DNA from: Nitrosopumilales archaeon CG_4_9_14_0_2_um_filter_34_16 | GTDB taxonomy: Archaea > Thermoproteota > Nitrososphaeria > Nitrososphaerales > Nitrosopumilaceae | Length of the DNA: 16,073 bases | Direction: 5' to 3' | Assembly: GCA_002788515.1 (NCBI GenBank) | Contig: PFRJ01000120.1 | Location: 1-16,073 of the forward strand | Shown: in pieces, positions 1 to 10,400 of the stretch | Position numbering within the stretch: the first letter of the stretch is position 1 | Layout of the letters: every line of letters begins with the position of its first letter | Translations under genes and position numbers: made by a program | Notes under the pieces: generated by a model | The model's database searches: none | What the model was told of the DNA's origin: nothing | The model's input: only the letters and a program-made list of their open reading frames with translations

Positions 1-3000
1 CCAGACGTTACTGTACAAGGCAAAGACCTGAGAATGGCCCAAGCCACAGACGGTAACTGGTATGGTTATTTCGCTGATTTACAAGCAGCTCTAGCAGCAG
101 ACGCAACACAAACTGCAACATCTACAACAGGTTTGCAATTTGGTACTGGTTGTACTGCAGCTTCAGCAACAACTGTTTCAGGTATAACATTATCTCAAAC
201 AGAAGGTGTGTTCTTTAGAGGAACAATGAATACTGGTGGAACAGCAGGTGCACTAGTTGCATGTACTGGTCCAGCAACCACTCCACTTATGCACGTAATC
301 AGAGAAAATAAAACACTAAACAACAACACCGCAACAGGAAACGGACTTGGTCAACTTGGATTAACAGTTAAATCAAACTTGTGGCCATTTATCCAACTAT
401 ACGATCTAAACCCAACTGGTAGCGTTGTAATTAACTATAACAAAGGTGGTGGTGTTCAATCAACAACACTTACTTTTGATACAGTTGATCAATTCGCCAA
501 AGTTGAAGCAGATCGTACTGTATTTCCACAGCGTGCAAATGTACACCTCACACTAACTGATGTACAACTAAATATTGACCCAACTGACGAGGATTCTTGG
601 ACTTGGGGAACAACCTCATCTAACAGTACAGTCTATTATCAACTGTTCAATGAAAATGGAGCAGCTGATGCAGATGGTACTGCAGGTGCAGTAAACCTCA
701 AGAACAATCTCGGAACAGCAGAATTTATGTTTGAAGATAACGGTATATTACTTATCAACGCAGATGCACAAGGTATAGGTACAAAAGTATTATCAATCAT
801 CGACAACGGTGATTCTATTACTAACGGTACCCTAACTGGTGATATCTCTAAAGTTGGTACATCTACTACTGGTGGATCTGGTTCACTTAAACCAGGAAGC
901 CAGCCAGTAACATTTACTGAACTATCATCAAACTCTGGTCTCTTTTCAAACTATGATGAAAACGATGTATCAAACTTGGCTATCACAACTGATGCTAAGA
1001 GAGGCACATCAGCATCCATAGACTACAATGAGACACCAAAAACCATTCTAGTCGGCTTTGGATTCGGTACTATCGATATCCAACCAACCGATGACGAATG
1101 GAACTCTGGTGAAGAAATTCCTGTTGTACTAGTTGATACAGATGCAAACTTGAACAGCAGAGTTGATGAAGATCTTGATCTTAACAACCCTGACGTTCCA
1201 CTCATTCCATCTTTAACTACAGGAGATCCATTCTCCATAGGTGAAGCTGGTACTGGTGTTACAACTCTACAAAAAGCAATATTCTTCAACGATACCACCT
1301 TTACTTTCAATAGTAAAGATGGTGCAGGTGGAGATGTTGTGAAAACTGTCACAACTAAGACAGGTGGAGCTGCAAGCCCAGGTTTGAATGTCACTGCAAC
1401 TGTTAATGTCGATAAATTTAGTCAAAGAGCTATCTTAGATCCAATCGCAAGTGCAAACAATGTCACAGCATTAGCTATTGACTTAGCAACAAATGCTAAC
1501 GAACTCAGACAATCAATTTCTGATACAAGAGGCACATCACTTGAGAAACTACATGGATTCAATTTGTTTAACCAAGACTTGAGAAGCATTAACGCAACAG
1601 GTGTATACTCTGTTTATCTCTTAAACAATACCAGCGCAGCAGGTGTCTTCAATAGCACCAGCAATGGTCTTGCAACAGGAACAACAGCTATTAACCTTTT
1701 GAACGATACTGATGCACAATCATTGAGCCTACTTAACGCAACTGGTACCGGTGCTGGTTCCACATTAAATAAAGTCGTAACGGCATTATTTGATATGGAC
1801 AACACTGATAAGATCGGTTTGTTATGGGTCATTGAAAATTCTCTAGGTGGCGGTTATTCAATTGATGGATCAATTAACGAAGCTATCGTTGCAGACTTTT
1901 TCTCTTTCGGATTTAAATCCGATGGTGATGAATCTGGCGAAAGAGTCGCTAACCAAATCGTTAGACTTGAACTTGAAGAAACAGGTGATAATACAAGTAC
2001 CTTTGAAGGTTCCTTGGAATACATCATGGTTAATCAAGTCAATATTCTTGATGCAGCTACCTATACTGGTCTATCCCCAATTGCAGATGACCCATCTTTC
2101 ATCGTAATTGAAGACCTAACAGATGAAGACTCTCCAAGAGTTAATTATCTGGACCTAGGTGCAGATGGTGTATCAACACAAATTGCAGACCAAGAAGAGG
2201 CTCCAAGCCACTCTGGTATTGTATCTTTCGATAATGATTCATACAAGACAGCTGACACAGTTACTATCACATTAGAAGACTTTGATCTTAACACAGATTC
2301 CGATCTGATTGATATTTACACCGTCGTAACTACAACAGGTGATCCAGCCTTTGATGCAGTCGGTAAATCCGGCTTAATCTCAGGCCTATCATTTGGTGCA
2401 TTAGGACGTGTATTGGATGTCACATTTGATGACGGAATCTGGACTACTCCTTCTGCAGGAGGTTGCCTTACTGCATTAACTAATGCAGGAATTGATACAG
2501 GACTTGGCGCAACTGGATTTACTCTAGTTGAAACTGGCCAAGAAACTGGTAAATTCATCGGCGATTTCCAAATTCCATCTTCATACTGTCCATCTGGTAA
2601 AACCGCTTCAACGGATTTGACCCCAGTAACTGGACTTGATATTGAAGTCAACTATGTTGATTTCAGAGATGCAAGTGGTGAAATCATCGAAGTAGGTGAT
2701 GCCGCAGGAGTTAGAGCCAGCACTGGTTCTATTAGTCTAGATAGAACAGTTTACCCAGTACCATTCGGTGTACCATCGGATTTCGCAGAAGTAACAACTA
2801 CTGAGACTCCAAATGGAAGAGCAATATTCCCAGTTCACGCAACTGGTATGAGCGATTCTGGTACAACAATCGACACAGGTGAATTCCTATCAAAAGGAGA
2901 TCTAACTATTCACATTAGAGTTAACGACCCAGACTTTGATATATCCGCAAGTGGTGAAGATCAAATTTCACAAAATGTTGCAGGTGTTAGCCCACCAAGA

Positions 3001-4920
3001 GGACCAGTAAAGATCTCTGTAATCAGAGGTTCTGACTCTGTCATACTTGGTTATGCAGGCAATGCAACTGTAGCAAATGGTGTAATTGATACAGCATTGG
3101 CAAACCCATCTGGCTTTTCAGCTAGATCCTTGGGCCCATTAGTTGAAATCGCACCAGATGCAGGTATTTTCGAGTTAGACTTTGCAATACGCTATACTGA
3201 CGGTCCACAAAGTACAACCTGTCCAACCACAAGTGCTTTCACAAACACTAAGGATACTTCAGGTACCGCAGTAACAGACAGATTTGACGCAGCCGCAACA
3301 TCTGGTAATTACTGTATCTTACAAGGAGATATTCTCCAAGTAGAATACACTGATCCAGCTGATGCATCAGGTGATGTCAATACTGTAACTGATTCTGCTA
3401 CTTTCGACCTCAGAAATGGTGTCTTACAGTCTGACAAGTCTGTATACATTATCGGATCCGATATGATCTTAACCCTCATTGAGCCAGACCTTGATTTGGA
3501 CAATGACGGTGCAGAAACATATGACTTGGACTTGATTGAATGGGATTCTGACGCAGCAACTACTACCATGGGTAACCTTGGTGGCAGTGAAAACGCAGCA
3601 GCATTCGATCCAGAACCATCAGCCTTTAGGGAAACAGGTGACAGCACTGGTATCTTCCAGGTTGTAATCGAAATTCCTCAAATACTAAGCGGTGACCAAC
3701 TCGAAAGAGGAGAGGAAATCGTTTTAGAATACACTGATTGGGGACCAAGCGGAGCTGACTATGTAGGTAACGAAGATGAAGATGTCAACTTGACAATCTT
3801 TACTTCTAACTTTGGTGCAACTGTCGAACTTGACCAAAAAGTATACACATGGACTGATAAAGTCTACATTACCATCGTCGCACCAGATCACAACTTCGAC
3901 AGTAACTTAGTTGATGAAATCGGAGAATCCGGCAATGACCCAATAAAGGTCTCTACTAGAGGATTCTCTATCAAGGACTATAAACTCGTTGAAACTGGTA
4001 CTGACACAGGCATCTTTACAGGTGAAGTAATCCTCACAGGATTCTCCCATGATGCTGATGGTGACGGCACTAATGATAAAACATTAGGTTCAGCCACAGG
4101 CTCAGGTCCAACTGATGGTAAACTTCCAACTGATGATGATGACGGACTTACAGTCTCCTTTGAATTCTCAGAGGATGAAACAGTAGTCGGTTCAGCACTA
4201 ATTAGATGGAACATCGGTGAGGTACAATGGTTAGAAGCAAGCTACCCAGCAAGCGGAACAGGTGTTGTAAGAGTAATTGATCCAGACATGAACTTAGATC
4301 CAGAAGCAGTCGACAACTTCAGCGTCGACGTGTGGTCTGACTCCGATGCCGGAGGTATTGACCTTACTGTAACTGAGACTAATGAGGCAACTGGAATTTT
4401 CGAAGGAACTGTATTCTTTACAGTATCTGATGAATCTTCTGGTCACAGACTCAGAGTCGCAGAAGGTGACACTGTCACCGCAGAATATGAGGACAATACA
4501 CTACCAGATCCATACACAACTGCAGATGAACTTGATATTACTGCCACTTCACTAATCGGCACTGTAGTACCACCTCTCGAGAGAGCACCAGCTGCTAACT
4601 TGAGAACCGTTGACGCATTCGGTAACAGTCTTAGCACTGTATCCGTTGACCAACAGGTACAAATCAGCGCTGACTTAGCAAATGGTCAGGATAGAGAGCA
4701 AGCATTTGCATACTTGGTACAGATCCAGGATGGTAACGGTGTTACAGTCTCACTAGCATGGATTACAGGTTCACTATCTGCTGGTCAATCATTCAGCCCA
4801 GCCTTATCATGGATTCCAATTGAAGCAGGAACATACACTGCTACTGCATTCGTTTGGGAGTCTGTAGATAATCCTACGGCATTATCACCACCAGTAAGTA
4901 CGACAATAACTGTACAGTAA
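1..4920 (+). CDS. Major S-layer protein, Ig-like repeats (5' end outside window)
   Basis: The frame is open from base 1, so the first internal ATG (base 34) is not the real start and the signal peptide lies outside the window; 1,639 codons are present. The protein is very acidic and rich in Thr, Ser, Gly and Asn, with many N-x-S/T sequons. It is built of degenerate beta-sandwich repeats, each pairing an Asp-rich strand (DFDLNTDSD, EPDLDLDND, APDHNFDSN, DPDMNLDPE) with a closing ETG..TG.F motif. Numbering from the internal Met, the closing motifs lie near residues 294, 649, 832, 1038, 1200, 1320 and 1448. Only six Cys occur, in three local pairs. A last Ig-like domain ends at TTITVQ with no membrane helix, so attachment needs another protein. 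Codons are C-richer than in the neighbours (AAC over AAT) and Arg is mostly AGA, as expected for a very highly expressed gene. Size, composition and context match thaumarchaeal S-layer proteins. Confidence 0.87.
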   Translation, partial: PDVTVQGKDLRMAQATDGNWYGYFADLQAALAADATQTATSTTGLQFGTGCTAASATTVSGITLSQTEGVFFRGTMNTGGTAGALVACTGPATTPLMHVIRENKTLNNNTATGNGLGQLGLTVKSNLWPFIQLYDLNPTGSVVINYNKGGGVQSTTLTFDTVDQFAKVEADRTVFPQRANVHLTLTDVQLNIDPTDEDSWTWGTTSSNSTVYYQLFNENGAADADGTAGAVNLKNNLGTAEFMFEDNGILLINADAQGIGTKVLSIIDNGDSITNGTLTGDISKVGTSTTGGSGSLKPGSQPVTFTELSSNSGLFSNYDENDVSNLAITTDAKRGTSASIDYNETPKTILVGFGFGTIDIQPTDDEWNSGEEIPVVLVDTDANLNSRVDEDLDLNNPDVPLIPSLTTGDPFSIGEAGTGVTTLQKAIFFNDTTFTFNSKDGAGGDVVKTVTTKTGGAASPGLNVTATVNVDKFSQRAILDPIASANNVTALAIDLATNANELRQSISDTRGTSLEKLHGFNLFNQDLRSINATGVYSVYLLNNTSAAGVFNSTSNGLATGTTAINLLNDTDAQSLSLLNATGTGAGSTLNKVVTALFDMDNTDKIGLLWVIENSLGGGYSIDGSINEAIVADFFSFGFKSDGDESGERVANQIVRLELEETGDNTSTFEGSLEYIMVNQVNILDAATYTGLSPIADDPSFIVIEDLTDEDSPRVNYLDLGADGVSTQIADQEEAPSHSGIVSFDNDSYKTADTVTITLEDFDLNTDSDLIDIYTVVTTTGDPAFDAVGKSGLISGLSFGALGRVLDVTFDDGIWTTPSAGGCLTALTNAGIDTGLGATGFTLVETGQETGKFIGDFQIPSSYCPSGKTASTDLTPVTGLDIEVNYVDFRDASGEIIEVGDAAGVRASTGSISLDRTVYPVPFGVPSDFAEVTTTETPNGRAIFPVHATGMSDSGTTIDTGEFLSKGDLTIHIRVNDPDFDISASGEDQISQNVAGVSPPRGPVKISVIRGSDSVILGYAGNATVANGVIDTALANPSGFSARSLGPLVEIAPDAGIFELDFAIRYTDGPQSTTCPTTSAFTNTKDTSGTAVTDRFDAAATSGNYCILQGDILQVEYTDPADASGDVNTVTDSATFDLRNGVLQSDKSVYIIGSDMILTLIEPDLDLDNDGAETYDLDLIEWDSDAATTTMGNLGGSENAAAFDPEPSAFRETGDSTGIFQVVIEIPQILSGDQLERGEEIVLEYTDWGPSGADYVGNEDEDVNLTIFTSNFGATVELDQKVYTWTDKVYITIVAPDHNFDSNLVDEIGESGNDPIKVSTRGFSIKDYKLVETGTDTGIFTGEVILTGFSHDADGDGTNDKTLGSATGSGPTDGKLPTDDDDGLTVSFEFSEDETVVGSALIRWNIGEVQWLEASYPASGTGVVRVIDPDMNLDPEAVDNFSVDVWSDSDAGGIDLTVTETNEATGIFEGTVFFTVSDESSGHRLRVAEGDTVTAEYEDNTLPDPYTTADELDITATSLIGTVVPPLERAPAANLRTVDAFGNSLSTVSVDQQVQISADLANGQDREQAFAYLVQIQDGNGVTVSLAWITGSLSAGQSFSPALSWIPIEAGTYTATAFVWESVDNPTALSPPVSTTITVQ

Positions 4921-4940
4921 GAAACTAGTTCACATTATCC

Positions 4941-4956
4941 TTTTTTTCTTTTTTTT
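4941..4956 (+). terminator. Poly-T terminator after the S-layer gene
   Basis: Seven T, one C and eight T follow the S-layer stop codon by 20 bases, without a hairpin. U-rich tracts of this kind terminate archaeal transcription. It separates the highly expressed S-layer message from the downstream gene. Confidence 0.7.
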
Positions 4957-5007
4957 GAATCTTCTCTTAACGTTAGTTGTAGACAATTTTTCCAGAAGTA
5001 ATATCTA

Positions 5008-5014
5008 GGAGGAG
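5008..5014 (+). promoter_or_regulatory. Shine-Dalgarno-like site before the TTG-start gene
   Basis: GGAGGAG lies 17 bases before the TTG at 5032. The spacing is long. An in-frame ATT at 5026 would be closer, but no in-frame ATG or GTG exists nearby, and the TTG gives a normal Met-Lys signal-peptide start. The site supports translation from a leadered message here. Confidence 0.45.
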
Positions 5015-5031
5015 ATTGTCAATTAATTAAA

Positions 5032-6000
5032 TTGAAATTTCACATTTTGTTTTCTTTCTTGTTTGCTATTCTGCTTGTAAATACACCAAACTCGTTTTCA
5101 GAAAAATTTGAAGCGTTCACTAGCAATCAGGTCTATTCTAAAGAGCAAATTCTTTTTGTTTACGGTCAAGGTGCACCAAACGAAAACCTGATCATTCGAT
5201 TATTTGCACCAGACGAAACCATTGCAAAGTTTGATCAAATCACAACTGATGATAAAGGCGTATTTCATCATGCTTTATTGACGTGGCCACAAGAATCAAC
5301 TAATTTTCCTTTTGGAACATACACTGTTGAAATAATAAGCACAGAACAAGGACTATCAAAAAAAATAGATCTTAAATTTACTTCCACATCTGAGCTAATC
5401 GAAGTTCCAGTTGAACGTCAGCTTAACGTACTAGTGTTTGCCCCTGAAACTACTGCTGTTGGAAATCCTATTAGGATTTTCGTCCAGACAACCAGTGATG
5501 GTCTTTTAATTGGAAACACTCCTACTGAATTATTGGGTACAACACACGTTCATTTGCCATCTGGAATATCCGTCCCTTTATCAAATTCATTTAAGACATT
5601 GCACCAAGGATTGTACTATGTAGATTATACTCCTATAGAAGAGGGAACACATGTGTTTCACGTTGTTGCATTTAGCCAAGGTACAACATCGCATGGCTCA
5701 TCTGCAACCAATGTGATAAGTCAAGATTTGGGAGGAATTTCCGAAGATCTGTTAAACCTAAATTCTGTTTTAAAAAACACATCTGATGAACTTGACATTC
5801 TTCAATCTGAAATCCAGGGGTTTGATACTACCTTAAAACATGCAAGTAGTCAAATTGATGAAAATATTGGAACATTTGCACATTCTGCTGAATCAATCAG
5901 CGAATCATCTGCGCAGCTCAATGCATTATTACTGCCAATCATTGCGTCAATTGGTCTTATCGTTGCATTACAAGTTACAATCCTTGCACGCAGAAGATAG
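5032..6000 (+). CDS. Membrane-anchored coiled-coil surface protein, candidate S-layer anchor (SlaB-like)
   Basis: Starts with TTG and encodes 322 residues. Residues 1-23 are a Sec signal peptide (MKFHILFSFLFAILLVNTP). Residues about 24-118 and 128-230 look like two beta-sandwich domains, the second rich in His (THVHLPSG, GTHVFHVV). Residues about 236-296 are a predicted coiled coil with heptad Leu/Ile (LLNLNSVLKNTSDELDILQ). A membrane helix follows at about 297-318 and the protein ends in ARRR, so the bulk faces outside. This order (signal, beta domains, coiled-coil stalk, C-terminal anchor) is that of SlaB, the S-layer anchor of Sulfolobales, whose gene also follows slaA. The S-layer protein next door has no anchor of its own. 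I see no sequence match to SlaB and no PEFG-type sorting motif, so the anchor role is inferred from architecture and position. It could instead be an unrelated surface protein. Confidence 0.6.
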   Translation: MKFHILFSFLFAILLVNTPNSFSEKFEAFTSNQVYSKEQILFVYGQGAPNENLIIRLFAPDETIAKFDQITTDDKGVFHHALLTWPQESTNFPFGTYTVEIISTEQGLSKKIDLKFTSTSELIEVPVERQLNVLVFAPETTAVGNPIRIFVQTTSDGLLIGNTPTELLGTTHVHLPSGISVPLSNSFKTLHQGLYYVDYTPIEEGTHVFHVVAFSQGTTSHGSSATNVISQDLGGISEDLLNLNSVLKNTSDELDILQSEIQGFDTTLKHASSQIDENIGTFAHSAESISESSAQLNALLLPIIASIGLIVALQVTILARRR

Positions 6001-6012
6001 TTATAGTGAACC

Positions 6013-6034
6013 ATCATCCAACAAATTGAATGAT
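6013..6034 (-). repeat. Hairpin across the tnpB stop codon (right-end or reRNA stem)
   Basis: Read on the minus strand this is a 9-bp stem (one U-G wobble) closing a 4-base TTTG loop. On the plus strand the wobble becomes a C-A mismatch, so the fold is better in tnpB-sense RNA. It overlaps the tnpB stop codon, where IS200/IS605 elements carry a right-end hairpin and the 3' part of the guide-bearing reRNA (omega RNA). Confidence 0.5.
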
Positions 6035-7198
6035 CTCTTCTTGTTTCATTGAGCCGTTTGGGTTCTCCACAAGCGTTACTTTCCGCAGTTCCTGCGGTAG
6101 TTTATCGTGATTGAATATCTTCAATCCTTTTTGCAAGATGTTAATGCTTGCATTGTAATCTCTATCACTTGTCAAACCACATTTGTTACATTTGTGAATT
6201 CTTACAGCTAAACTTTTTGGAACTGTATTACCGCATCTTGAACAATCTATGGTTGTATTCCTTGCTGGAACTTGAACTAACATCCTGCATTTATATTCTA
6301 GTTTTTGCACAAATGATCCCCAACTTGCATCTGCAATGCTTTGAGCCAACCTGTGATTTTTCATCATGTTTGTCTTTTCTAATCTTTCTATAAACACCAC
6401 ATCGTTATTTCTGGCATATTGTGTGGATAACTTGTGCTGAAAATCCTTTCTTTTGTTTGATATCTTTTCATGTACCCTTTGCATGTGTAGTATTGCTTTT
6501 AGCCTGTTGTTGCTGCCTTTCTTCCTTCTTGAAACCTTACGCTGTATTCTTGCAAGTGGTTTCAGCATCTTTTGTAGATTCCTTGGATTTGGTGTATGAT
6601 TGTCATCAGAGTCATAGGTAAATGACTTGATTCCCACATCAATTCCAACGCATTTGCAAAATATTTTTTTTGGAATTAAAGGTTCTTGTATATCTAAAGT
6701 AATACATGCAAACCACTTTCTGCTCTTTGATTTTGTAACTATTACTTGTTTTATTTTTGAATTTGCCGGAATTTCTCTGTGTAGTCGTATTTCGATATGG
6801 CCAATCTTTGAAAGATGCAGATATCTATGTTTACCACACTGTTCAAATTTGTAACCCGTCTGATTGTATGTGAACGTTCTATAGTCAGAATATCTGCAAA
6901 ACCTCAACTGTCCCGTCTTGTGTCCTTTTTTACTCAATTCCATAATTGCTTTTTGAGATCCATCAATCTGTGTAGAAACTGCTTGTAACATTTTAGAATG
7001 ATAGTTGTAAAGCCATGACTCTGCTTGTTTTAATTCAGTCAAATAATAATTACAGTCATTTCGTGAAACAAATCCATTTTTGGCATGTTCAACAAATTTG
7101 TTGTAAACCCATCGACAAACAGCTAGGTTATTTTGTAGTTTCTTTTCTTGTACCTCATTAGGATATAGTCGAAATTTGTAGTTTCGAGTTAATATCAT
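6014..7198 (-). CDS. tnpB: TnpB, RNA-guided endonuclease of an IS1341-type element
   Basis: I place the start at the ATG ending at 7198 (394 residues), giving the usual opening MILTRNYKFRLYPN; the frame continues to a TTG at 7219, and residue numbers here count from that TTG. The three RuvC acidic residues are present: D194 (VGIDVG), E278 (VFIERL) and D354 (SDRDYNAS). The zinc-finger Cys pairs are C326/C329 and C344/C347. The tail after the finger contains a GSMKQE motif seen in many TnpBs. The protein is full length with no internal stop, so nuclease activity is plausible. TnpB cuts DNA matching a guide carried by an RNA from the element's right end and helps keep the element in place. Its stop is 13 bases from the stop of the convergent surface-protein gene, so any reRNA guide would be antisense to that gene's 3' end. 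Confidence 0.9.
   Translation of the reverse strand: MILTRNYKFRLYPNEVQEKKLQNNLAVCRWVYNKFVEHAKNGFVSRNDCNYYLTELKQAESWLYNYHSKMLQAVSTQIDGSQKAIMELSKKGHKTGQLRFCRYSDYRTFTYNQTGYKFEQCGKHRYLHLSKIGHIEIRLHREIPANSKIKQVIVTKSKSRKWFACITLDIQEPLIPKKIFCKCVGIDVGIKSFTYDSDDNHTPNPRNLQKMLKPLARIQRKVSRRKKGSNNRLKAILHMQRVHEKISNKRKDFQHKLSTQYARNNDVVFIERLEKTNMMKNHRLAQSIADASWGSFVQKLEYKCRMLVQVPARNTTIDCSRCGNTVPKSLAVRIHKCNKCGLTSDRDYNASINILQKGLKIFNHDKLPQELRKVTLVENPNGSMKQEEIIQFVG
6083..6097 (-). repeat. 6-bp hairpin inside the 3' end of tnpB
   Basis: CCGCAG TTC CTGCGG is a perfect 6-bp GC-rich stem with a 3-base loop in an otherwise AT-rich gene. It lies 50 bases upstream of the stop-codon hairpin on the tnpB transcript, so both may belong to one structured reRNA. 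Confidence 0.45.
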
Positions 7199-7403
7199 CA
7201 CGCTAATTCTATATGACAAGTAATGTTAAATTGTTTTTCATGGAAAAAGATGTAATCTCAACTGTATGTAAATTAATTATCATTATTATATGATATTTAA
7301 AATATGGAAAGAAACCTATTTTGTAGCATCAAAGAGTTTATTGATGAATCTATTCAAGGTATCAATAGGATTCTCATTGAATTTATCTCATAAATACAAA
7401 AAC

Positions 7404-10400
7404 ATGAAAATTATCATGATGCCCAAAGTGGCTACTTTCTTTTTAATACTTCTTGTTTCTCCAATACTAACTAACTCACATGCGTTTATTCCTGTAGATT
7501 TGAATGATGTCACTGCTGAAAACACTCTAGTTTTTAATTCAGGTATTGTAGAAATTGATTCTAATTTTTTTACAGAAAATAATTTTAAAAGATATCTGAT
7601 ATTTGGTAAAGATTTACAACAAAATGATTTCCTAAAAACTAATTCAATATATGGAATTCGATCTGACAATGGTTTTTTTTTAGTTTCAGTTCTTTCTAAA
7701 GATTCTGCATCCAATCTAGTTTCTCAAGGATATACTGTCATTGAAGATTTCAAATTAGACTTTTACAATGAAGATGAAATTCAAGATGCCTCAAGAATTG
7801 GGGATATCACAGGTTCCAATTTGGCTAAAAAACAATATGGTTCATCAGGTAATGGAACTGTAATAGCTGTTGTTGATACTGGTGTAGACTTCTCAAATCC
7901 TGACGTACAGCATTCACTAGCACGAGATGACGTTAATCATCCAATAATGCTTGATCCTGATGGACAAGGAATTGTTTTGACTAATGCAACTTTTTTTGCA
8001 TATATTGATGAAAATGAAATTATTCGAAATTACAGTAAACCAATTCCATCACACATGACATCTTCAGTCTATGTGTCTCGTGATGGTGTGTTCCTTGATA
8101 TATCTCAAGGTGGCAAAGGAAGTAACATACCAATATACAATTCGTTTTTCCCCCAGATTGGCTCTTCAATTATTTTCAATGGAACATTATCTGATGACAT
8201 GAAAATTGGTGACGATAATAGAAATTACATAAAATCAAAAAGTGGAGTGTATCATTTAGGGGTGATATACCAAGGAGGATTGCAAGGCCCAATGGCTAGA
8301 ATACAGGTGGTTCCTGTTCTTCTAGTTGATTCTTTTATCTCTGGAGTTTATGATACTTTGATTCCAGATCTCAGTACTTCTTGGGAAGACTATACGCGAT
8401 TTGATCTAGCACCCGGAAAAAAAGCAAACTATGATTTTGATTTCACTGATGAAAAACCAATTGTATTGGGCAGTGGAAAAGAATTTCTTGTATATGATTC
8501 AAACAATGATGGGATAAATGATTACAGTGCTGGAACATTTGGCGCTCAAGTCCTTGATGTTTATGGTGCAATAAAAAATAATTCTACTGATATCGATGAT
8601 ACTCTAAAAGCAATTAATGGCACTTTATTACCTGCATTAGATTCAGATGGTGAGTTTTTTGGATTGATGACTGATTTTATGGGTCATGGAACTTCCAGTG
8701 CTGCATCTATTACTTCACGTGGACAAGAGACTTATGATATTTACAACAATTCGAAAAAATATTCCATTACTGGTGTAGCTCCTGACGCAAAAATCATTCC
8801 AGTAAAAGCACTGTGGTTTGGTGATACTGTGTATGGTTGGTTATGGTCTGCAGGTTTTGATAATCAATACCATGACTGGAAATTTTCAGGTAATCCAAGA
8901 GTAGATGTAATCTCTAACAGTTGGGGCGTATCTAATTTTCCTTCTTTTAATGTGTCTCCTGGAATGGATGTATTGTCATTAATCTTGAGTGTTTTGGTAA
9001 CTCCAAATTCTTTAGATAATGATTATCCCGGTGTCACAATAATTTCTAGTGCAGGAAATTCTGGCCATGGATATGGGACAATTGGATTGCCTAATGCATC
9101 TCCGTTTGGAATTTCAGTCGGTGCCACTACAAACAATGTATTTGTTGGATATGGTCCTTTCAAAGATCAACCGCGATTTGGAAACACAATTGATCATTTC
9201 AACCATGTAATTGATTTTTCTAGTAGAGGACCTGGGTCTATTGGAGATCCGAAACCTGACATTATGAGCATTGGCGCTCATGGGTTTGTACCATCAAACG
9301 TATTGAAAATTCACAAGGATTCAACTGATGAATCTTTTTCGTTGTTTGGTGGCACTAGCATGGCTGCACCGTTGGTTTCTGGCAGTGCGGCGATTTTAAT
9401 CGAAGAGATGAAAAAACAATCAAAGGACTATGATTCTTTTCTGATTAAAAATATTCTAATGTCTACTGCAACTGATTTGTATAATGATCCGTTGACTCAG
9501 GGCTCTGGTTTAGTTAACGTTGAATCTGCTCTGAATTATGTTAATGGCAAAAATGGAGTGTTCATAGTTCACAATAATAATTCGTATGACAACATTAAGG
9601 AAATTCTTGATCCTGCAATCAAAAAAATAAACTCAACAGATATGGGATTTGAAAAATTTCAATTACCCTTACGTTCATTTCCTATGACAAGTTGGTTTGC
9701 AGGACAGTTGCTTCCAGGGGATAGAAGCACAACAACTTTTACAATTGATAACCCTACCAACGACACACTTGTTATTAATGTGAATCCTCAAACTTTATCA
9801 TTAATTACAAAAACTCAATTCAATGGAACAACAATGCTTCGGCAACAAGATTCCATACTGAATAAAACCGATACTTTTATTCCAAATTATGTTAAACTAT
9901 CAAATCTTGGACATGATTCTAATTTAGGAAATTTCTTCAACGAAGATAATCCAATTCCTGAGGAATCATCTTTAATGATCTTAAATGTGAATTTTAACTT
10001 CAGCGATTTTATGAATAACACCTCTGATGTTTATGCTGATGATCTCAAAATCGCTTCATTGTATTTGTATGATTGGATTGATAACAATAATGACACAAAA
10101 ATTACTAGCGATGAACTATCCATGGTAAATAGAGCTGGTTCATGGGGTACAGTTCAGGAGTTAAGAGTTTCTGAACCTAATGATAAATTTAAAGGAGTTC
10201 CGTTAGTTGGAGTATACCCAGTACCTACAAGATATTCATATTGGTTAGGTGATACAAAACAAAATTCGACTTCAATGGACTATACAATCTCTGCAAGTTA
10301 TTACGAAAAAGAAAAATGGCCTCTATTGTGGTCAAACTCTGAAATAATTACTGTCCCTCCAAATGACTCTTCCACAGTAGACATAACACTAGTAACTCCA

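Larger units (their letters stand above)
6001..7260 (-). mobile_element. Solo-tnpB element (IS200/IS605 superfamily, IS1341 type), ends approximate
   Basis: The unit holds an intact tnpB and no tnpA. Its right end must lie between the stop codon of the upstream gene (6000) and the hairpin spanning the tnpB stop (6013-6034). The left end, somewhere in 7220-7290, is not defined; TTGAG on the minus strand near 7260 is a possible flanking target motif but this is a guess. No terminal inverted repeat was found. Confidence 0.5.

Noticed and set aside
34..36. ATG at base 34 as the S-layer start.
   Set aside because: The frame is open upstream to base 1, no signal peptide follows the ATG, and a surface protein needs one; the gene is simply cut by the window.
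1023..1394. Open frames on the minus strand inside the S-layer gene (also 2316-2651, 3309-3647 and others).
   Set aside because: They are antisense shadows of biased codons in the S-layer gene; none has a recognisable domain or start context.
1..4920. Tandem DNA repeats or a CRISPR-like array in the S-layer gene.
   Set aside because: The repetition is at the protein-domain level and degenerate; there are no evenly spaced identical DNA repeats.
5032..6000. PEFG-CTERM sorting protein.
   Set aside because: No PEFG motif precedes the C-terminal helix; the tail is a plain membrane anchor with ARRR.
6001..7290. Terminal inverted repeats around the first tnpB, or repeats shared with the second element.
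   Set aside because: By eye I found only a weak GGTTC...TATC resemblance in the wrong orientation near 6008; it is not convincing.
7290..7403. ATG at 7290 as the protease start.
   Set aside because: It would put 38 AT-rich-encoded residues ahead of a clean signal peptide that begins at 7404; not excluded, but less likely.
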